From NCBI RefSeq assembly GCF_020991125.1, contig NZ_CP087715.1, positions 1,825,501-1,889,500 of the forward strand: a stretch of 64,000 nucleotides of DNA, given 5' to 3'. Below, in pieces: positions 59,988 to 64,000 of the stretch (position 1 is its first letter; each line of letters opens with the position of its first letter). Position numbers and translations under genes: made by a program. The DNA is from Microbulbifer celer. GTDB taxonomy: Bacteria > Pseudomonadota > Gammaproteobacteria > Pseudomonadales > Cellvibrionaceae. The notes under the pieces were generated by a model. The model was not told the origin of the DNA. It searched no databases and saw only the letters and a program-made list of their open reading frames with translations.

Positions 59988-60629
59988 CTACCCGTTCTTT
60001 TCCCGGGTGAACTCGATAATGATTTCGGCAGCCTCGTCGACCGTGTCCACCAGATAGAACAGATCGAGATCGGCGGCGTCTATGCACTCACACTCAAGCA
60101 CGGTATTGAGCAGCCAGTCTTTCAATCCTGCCCAGTAACGCTTCCCTACCAGCACGATGGGGAATCGCCTCACCTTTTGTGTTTGAACGAGTGTAAGGGC
60201 TTCAAACAGTTCGTCCAGGGTACCGTAACCACCGGGCAGTGCGATGAAGCCCACCGCGTGCTTCACAAACATGAACTTGCGGACAAAGAAATATCGAAAG
60301 TTCAGACTGATATCCAGGTAGGCGTTGGGAATCTGCTCGAAGGGTAACTCGATATTCAGCCCGATGGATGAACCTGCCTGAGAAAATGCACCGCGATTAC
60401 ACGCTTCCATCAGGCCAGGGCCACCGCCAGTGATCACGGGCACGCCCTCTCCGGCCAACAACTCTCCGAGGTGCATCGCCTCCTGATATTCCGGCGCCTC
60501 CTCCTGGAAACGCGCACTGCCGAAAACCGTTACCGCACCCTTCAACGTGATCAGGCGTTCAATACCATCCACCAGTTCTGATTGAATGCGCAGCACTCGC
60601 CACGCTTCCGGCATTTTTGCATCCAGCAT
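59988..60629 (-). CDS. LOG-family nucleotide phosphoribohydrolase-like protein
   Basis: The 213-residue Rossmann-like protein has the LOG signatures GGGPGLMEACNRGA and PGGYGTLDELFE, with the catalytic Arg/Glu positions kept. LOG proteins hydrolyse nucleoside monophosphates (cytokinin-like or purine) to base and ribose phosphate. It is divergent from lexA, so the nearest SOS-like site (60719) could affect it too. Confidence 0.9.
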   Translation of the reverse strand: MLDAKMPEAWRVLRIQSELVDGIERLITLKGAVTVFGSARFQEEAPEYQEAMHLGELLAGEGVPVITGGGPGLMEACNRGAFSQAGSSIGLNIELPFEQIPNAYLDISLNFRYFFVRKFMFVKHAVGFIALPGGYGTLDELFEALTLVQTQKVRRFPIVLVGKRYWAGLKDWLLNTVLECECIDAADLDLFYLVDTVDEAAEIIIEFTREKNG

Positions 60630-60718
60630 ATGCCTTCTCCTTTATATGCCGCACTCTCAAATTCATCATCACTTTTATTGTGCAAATTGGGAGTGGGACT
60701 CCCCTATAAGTCTAGCAG

Positions 60719-60793
60719 CTGTAAAAAATACAGCTGGAGAATTGCAGACACACCAAATCTGTATATAATCCCAGCAACTGTATATAAATACAG
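60719..60793. promoter_or_regulatory. SOS boxes of the lexA promoter
   Basis: CTGTATATAAATACAG (60778-60793) is a near-consensus LexA box ending 15 bp before the lexA ATG. CTGTATATAATCCCAG (60759-60774) is a weaker box only 3 bp upstream. CTGTAAAAAATACAG (60719-60733) has a CTG-N9-CAG spacing, one base short of consensus. Confidence 0.85.
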
Positions 60794-60808
60794 ACAACAG
60801 GAAAGCCC

Positions 60809-61417
60809 ATGACGAATCTCACTCCGCGCCAGACTCAGGTACTCGAGCTGATCAAATCCTACCTGGATGACACCGGGTACCCGCCGACGCGCGCAGAAAT
60901 TGCCCAGGAACTGGGCTTCCGCTCCCCCAATGCGGCGGAAGAGCACCTCAAGGCACTGGCCCGTAAAGGCGCTATCGAAATGGTGGCCGGCGCCTCCCGG
61001 GGCATTCGCATTCCCGACTACCAGAGCGGCTTACCCATCGTCGGCCGCGTTGCCGCGGGGAACCCGATACTGGCGGAAGAGAATATCGAGGAATATTGCG
61101 AGATTCCCGCAGAGTTCTTCCACCCCCCTGCGGATTACCTGTTGCGCGTACACGGTATGAGCATGAAGGATGCGGGCATTTTCGACGGTGACCTGCTGGC
61201 GGTACAACGCACCGAGAACATTCGCAACGGCCAGATTGTGGTTGCGCGGATTGAAGATGAAGTAACGGTCAAACGCTTCCGTCGCCGCGGCAATCAGGCA
61301 ACGGTGCAGTTACTGCCGGAAAACGAGGATTTTGACGTCATTCAGGTGGATATGCGAGACAAGAACTTCGCCATCGAAGGATTGGCGGTCGGCGTGATTC
61401 GCCAACACGCCGACTGA
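60809..61417 (+). CDS. lexA: LexA repressor
   Basis: The 202-residue protein has an N-terminal winged helix (1-65, [24 protein letters not shown]), the self-cleavage site A83-G84 in GRVAAGNPI, and the catalytic dyad S118 (HGMSMKD) and K155 (EVTVKRF). It represses SOS genes until RecA filaments trigger cleavage. The boxes upstream show autoregulation, and the polB box at 5528 is another likely target in this window. Confidence 0.97.
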   Translation: MTNLTPRQTQVLELIKSYLDDTGYPPTRAEIAQELGFRSPNAAEEHLKALARKGAIEMVAGASRGIRIPDYQSGLPIVGRVAAGNPILAEENIEEYCEIPAEFFHPPADYLLRVHGMSMKDAGIFDGDLLAVQRTENIRNGQIVVARIEDEVTVKRFRRRGNQATVQLLPENEDFDVIQVDMRDKNFAIEGLAVGVIRQHAD

Positions 61418-61471
61418 TACGATGTGGCCGGACTAAGACACTAAACGTCGGATTCTCCCTCTGACACCACA

Positions 61472-61505
61472 ACCAAAAACAGGGCCCGATGGCCCTGTTT
61501 TTGGT
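61472..61505. terminator. Bidirectional terminator between lexA and the gene at 61565
   Basis: The perfect 15 bp arms ACCAAAAACAGGGCC and GGCCCTGTTTTTGGT enclose CGAT. A and T runs flank the GC core on both strands, so it can end transcripts from either side. Confidence 0.9.
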
Positions 61506-61564
61506 TCTGACATACTGCGAATTGCCGCTTTCACATCCAAGTTTGCTCAGTGAGTCAAACCTGT

Positions 61565-61822
61565 TCAGTGAATGGTGTGCTCGGTCACGTCTACCGCCTC
61601 GTCTTCCTCGAAAGCGTCTGCTTCGAGGGCCCCGATATCCTGCACGGCCTCGATCCCGGCTTCCAGCATGGCACGAGCGATGGCAATTTTGTGCTCGCGC
61701 AGAAAATGCAGGCTTTCCTCAGAGAACTGGATACGCACCAACGGGTCTTCCTTGTGGCCGGCACGGCGCAGGGCCACGTCGCCATTGGACAACTCGATGA
61801 TCTCGTAGGTCTCGGTGGACAT
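61565..61822 (-). CDS. Conserved small hypothetical protein of the lexA-topA region
   Basis: The 85-residue protein has a beta-rich start (MSTETYEIIELSNGDVALRRAG), a helical centre and an acidic tail (ALEADAFEEDEAVDVTEH). Short proteins of this size occur at the same position between lexA and topA in Pseudomonas. No function is known. It could share a transcript with the downstream-oriented topA genes. Confidence 0.78.
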   Translation of the reverse strand: MSTETYEIIELSNGDVALRRAGHKEDPLVRIQFSEESLHFLREHKIAIARAMLEAGIEAVQDIGALEADAFEEDEAVDVTEHTIH

Positions 61823-61908
61823 TCACTTCTCCAGTTACAGCGGGATTTGCGCGCAGTGTAACACAGGGTGGGAACGGGATCAGTCGCGCGCCGGCGACCG
61901 TTGCCGTT

Positions 61909-62436
61909 TCACCACTCCTGCCCCTGAGCGCGCTGACGAGTCACCAGCTCGATGAGTGCCTGCTGCCATTCCAGGACAGACTCAGCGGTCAACGCTGCTG
62001 CCGGATCGTCCCTGAGTTCCGCCATCGGAATCAGATTAACCGCTGACGATCTCTGGGCTCCTGCCGCAGTGAGCGGGGATTGCCCGGGTATTAACAACCC
62101 CCGCCAGGCGGACTGCAGCGCAACCACCCAGCTGTCAGGATTGTCAGCCAGGTTGCACAGTTCCGTGACCTCAGCACTGACTTTGTTGGCGGCCTCGGCG
62201 TAACGCCCCAGGTCCCGCGCAGTTTCCGGCTCTACACCCAATTGAAGCTGATGGGACTGCTCCGCGAGAAAAGCCCTGAATGCCCGCCACAACTGCAGTA
62301 CGGCCCCCTCTATGAGCGCCTGGCGCTCAAGCATATTGCCTGCGCCCGAGGCTTCCTGCAGTGTTGAGGCAGAAGCCAGCAACAGCTGGCTTTTGCGCAC
62401 CGCGGAAGCCACTGTGCCGGTATAGGGGTTACTCAT
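61909..62436 (-). CDS. DUF6586-like helical protein
   Basis: The 175-residue protein is mostly helical, with segments such as LEWQQALIELVTRQRAQGQEW at the end. It corresponds in place to the conserved hypothetical gene next to topA in Pseudomonas. Its ATG overlaps the topA stop in TGATG, so it is translationally coupled. Function unknown. Confidence 0.78.
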   Translation of the reverse strand: MSNPYTGTVASAVRKSQLLLASASTLQEASGAGNMLERQALIEGAVLQLWRAFRAFLAEQSHQLQLGVEPETARDLGRYAEAANKVSAEVTELCNLADNPDSWVVALQSAWRGLLIPGQSPLTAAGAQRSSAVNLIPMAELRDDPAAALTAESVLEWQQALIELVTRQRAQGQEW

Positions 62437-64000
62437 CAGGATTTCCGGGTAGTGGTGCTCTTGTTGGCCGGTGCTTTTTTAGCGGCCGCTTTCTTCTTGG
62501 CGGGTGCCTTTTTAGCAGCGGCCTTCTTTTTCGCTGCGGGCGCTTTTTTCGCTGCGGGCTTTTTCTTGGCCGCAGGCGCCTTCTTAGCCGCGGGCGCTTC
62601 TACCTGCCACTTGCCATCGCGATAGAACGCTTTCCAGCCCGTGGCTTTACCGTCCTCCTCGGACTGCACGTACTGCTCTTGCGTCTTGCGACTGAAGCGA
62701 ACAACGGTGTCCCGACCTTCGTTATCCTCTGCGGGGGCAGAGAAGAGAAAGCTGTATTTCGGGTCGATTTCGTTCTTGTGCGGCAGCAGCTCTTTAATGC
62801 GCGGCGCACGAGTCTCGCGGTTTTTCGGGAATTGACTCGCCGCCAGGAACAGCCCGGACGCACCATCGCGAAGAATGTAGGTGTCATCCACTTTCTCGCA
62901 AGGCAGCTCCGGCATGGGCACCGGGTCCATTTTGGGCGGCGCAGGCTGGCCGCTCTTAAGCAGCTTGCGCGTGTTTTTACACTCTTCGTTGGTGCAGCCA
63001 AAGTACTTGCCAAAGCGGCCGGACTTCAGCTGCATATCGTGGCCGCACTTGTCGCACTCGATCACCGGACCATCATAGCCCTTGATCTTGAAGGTGCCCT
63101 TCTCTACCTCGAACCCGGTGCAATCCGGGTTGTTACCGCAGATATGCAGCTTGCGCTGCTCATCTACCAGGTAACTGTCCATCGCGGTGCCGCATTTCGG
63201 GCAGCGGTGCTTTTCCCTCAACTGCCGGGTTTCGGCATCTTCGTCTTTGTCCGCATCGATCGCCTCTTCCCCCGACACCAGGTTCATGGTGTTGGTACAA
63301 CGCTCCTTGGGCGGCAGGGCGTAACCAGAGCAGCCGAGGAATACCCCGGTGGAACCGGTTCGGATCTGCATATGCCGACCGCATTTTGCGCACTCGATAT
63401 CGGTATCCGTAGGGGAATTGCGCCGCATGCCGTTGTCGGCATCCTGCGCGACTTCCAATCGCGAGGAAAAGTCAGCGAAAAATTCGTTGAGCAGATCTTT
63501 CCAACCACGGTCGCCTTCCGCAACTTGGTCGAGGGACTCTTCGAGGTTCGCGGTAAAGCCGTAATCCATCAGGTTTTTGAAGCTCTCGCTGAGCCTGTCG
63601 GTGACGATATCGCCCATCTTCTCCGCGTAGAAACGACGATTCTCCAGGCGTACGTACCCGCGGTCCTGAATTGTGGAGATAATCGATGCATAAGTGGAGG
63701 GTCGGCCAATCCCGCGCTTCTCCAATTCTTTTACCAATGCCGCCTCACTGAAACGCGCCGGCGGTTTGGTGAAATGCTGTTTCGGATCCAGCTTTTTCAG
63801 ATTCAGCTTTTCGCCGACCTTGATGTCGGGCAACACCAGGTCTTCATCTTTTTTACCGGGAGGCGGCGCGACTTTAAGGAAGCCGTCGAAGCGGATCACG
63901 CGCCCGCGGGTACGCAGCTCGAAGTCTCCCGCCGAGACAACCACTGAAGTGGACGTGTACTGGGCCGGCGTCATCTGACAGGCCACAAACTGTTGCCAGA
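62436..64000 (-). CDS. topA: DNA topoisomerase I, C-terminal part (5' end outside window)
   Basis: The frame is open to the right edge. The visible 521 residues follow E. coli TopA from [12 protein letters not shown] onward: [32 protein letters not shown], three Cys4 zinc ribbons (CAKC, CPKC and CDKC starts) and a carrier domain. The active-site Tyr region lies outside. The end is a basic Ala/Lys-rich tail of about 50 residues ([17 protein letters not shown] repeats), absent from the E. coli protein. It relaxes negative supercoils. Confidence 0.96.
   Translation of the reverse strand, partial: WQQFVACQMTPAQYTSTSVVVSAGDFELRTRGRVIRFDGFLKVAPPPGKKDEDLVLPDIKVGEKLNLKKLDPKQHFTKPPARFSEAALVKELEKRGIGRPSTYASIISTIQDRGYVRLENRRFYAEKMGDIVTDRLSESFKNLMDYGFTANLEESLDQVAEGDRGWKDLLNEFFADFSSRLEVAQDADNGMRRNSPTDTDIECAKCGRHMQIRTGSTGVFLGCSGYALPPKERCTNTMNLVSGEEAIDADKDEDAETRQLREKHRCPKCGTAMDSYLVDEQRKLHICGNNPDCTGFEVEKGTFKIKGYDGPVIECDKCGHDMQLKSGRFGKYFGCTNEECKNTRKLLKSGQPAPPKMDPVPMPELPCEKVDDTYILRDGASGLFLAASQFPKNRETRAPRIKELLPHKNEIDPKYSFLFSAPAEDNEGRDTVVRFSRKTQEQYVQSEEDGKATGWKAFYRDGKWQVEAPAAKKAPAAKKKPAAKKAPAAKKKAAAKKAPAKKKAAAKKAPANKSTTTRKS

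Noticed and set aside
62361-63947. 528-codon open frame antisense to topA
   Set aside because: It is the mirror of conserved TopA coding sequence; the composition is typical of antisense frames (Arg, Val and Gly runs) with no recognisable domain.

Overview
The window is a 64 kb stretch of a gammaproteobacterial chromosome. It holds a complete Na+-translocating NADH:quinone reductase operon (nqrABCDEF-apbE-nqrM) followed by sthA, a prpBC-acnD-prpF methylcitrate operon under a GntR regulator, lolCDE, mfd-csiV, and a nagZ-psrA-(LOG gene)-lexA-topA neighbourhood like that of Pseudomonas. Together with the lineage-type intergenic repeats this fits a marine, Microbulbifer/Cellvibrio-like bacterium; the genus is inference. 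No rRNA, tRNA, CRISPR array, integrase or transposase gene was recognised.

Positions 1-23400 look accessory and patchy. They begin with a NarL-type two-component pair plus a membrane gene and an isolated oxidoreductase. Intact polB (DNA polymerase II) follows, with a LexA box. Next come a cyanate-detoxification block (cynR, cynT, cynS and an AtzC/CodA-like amidohydrolase whose usual metal-binding Asp is Asn), an OmpW-type protein, and a TonB-receptor/response-regulator/sensor-kinase operon. The last part is a visibly AT-rich defence-like region: a DUF3368/UPF0175 toxin-antitoxin pair, two unrecognised genes, a twice-frameshifted OLD-type ATPase-TOPRIM gene, a zinc-hook SMC-like ATPase and a Cap4-like (DUF4297) nuclease. 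Two decayed pieces of the 5' end of polB lie inside this region (9430-9523 and 15224-15288), which suggests repeated insertions and rearrangements beside polB.

Positions 23400-64000 are mostly core genes in compact operons. The propionate operon (30266 to 23398) is read leftward from a regulatory region carrying three copies of TGTCGACA and ends in a strong terminator. lolC-lolD-lolE follow, then an alpha/beta-hydrolase, two small secreted proteins and a lone alternative oxidase. The nqr operon (47505 to 40289) has an internal hairpin terminator between nqrF and the maturation genes apbE-nqrM, and a 207 bp inverted-repeat element lies just upstream of nqrA. A long-form GAPDH gene, mfd, csiV, a DUF819 transporter, a cold-shock gene, an MscS channel, nagZ, psrA with its operator, lexA with SOS boxes, and the 3' part of topA complete the window.

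The most interesting parts are the nuclease/SMC pair with the broken OLD gene, the cyanase-linked amidohydrolase with the Asp-to-Asn change, the polB remnants, and several well-formed palindromic repeats placed next to operon starts or ends.
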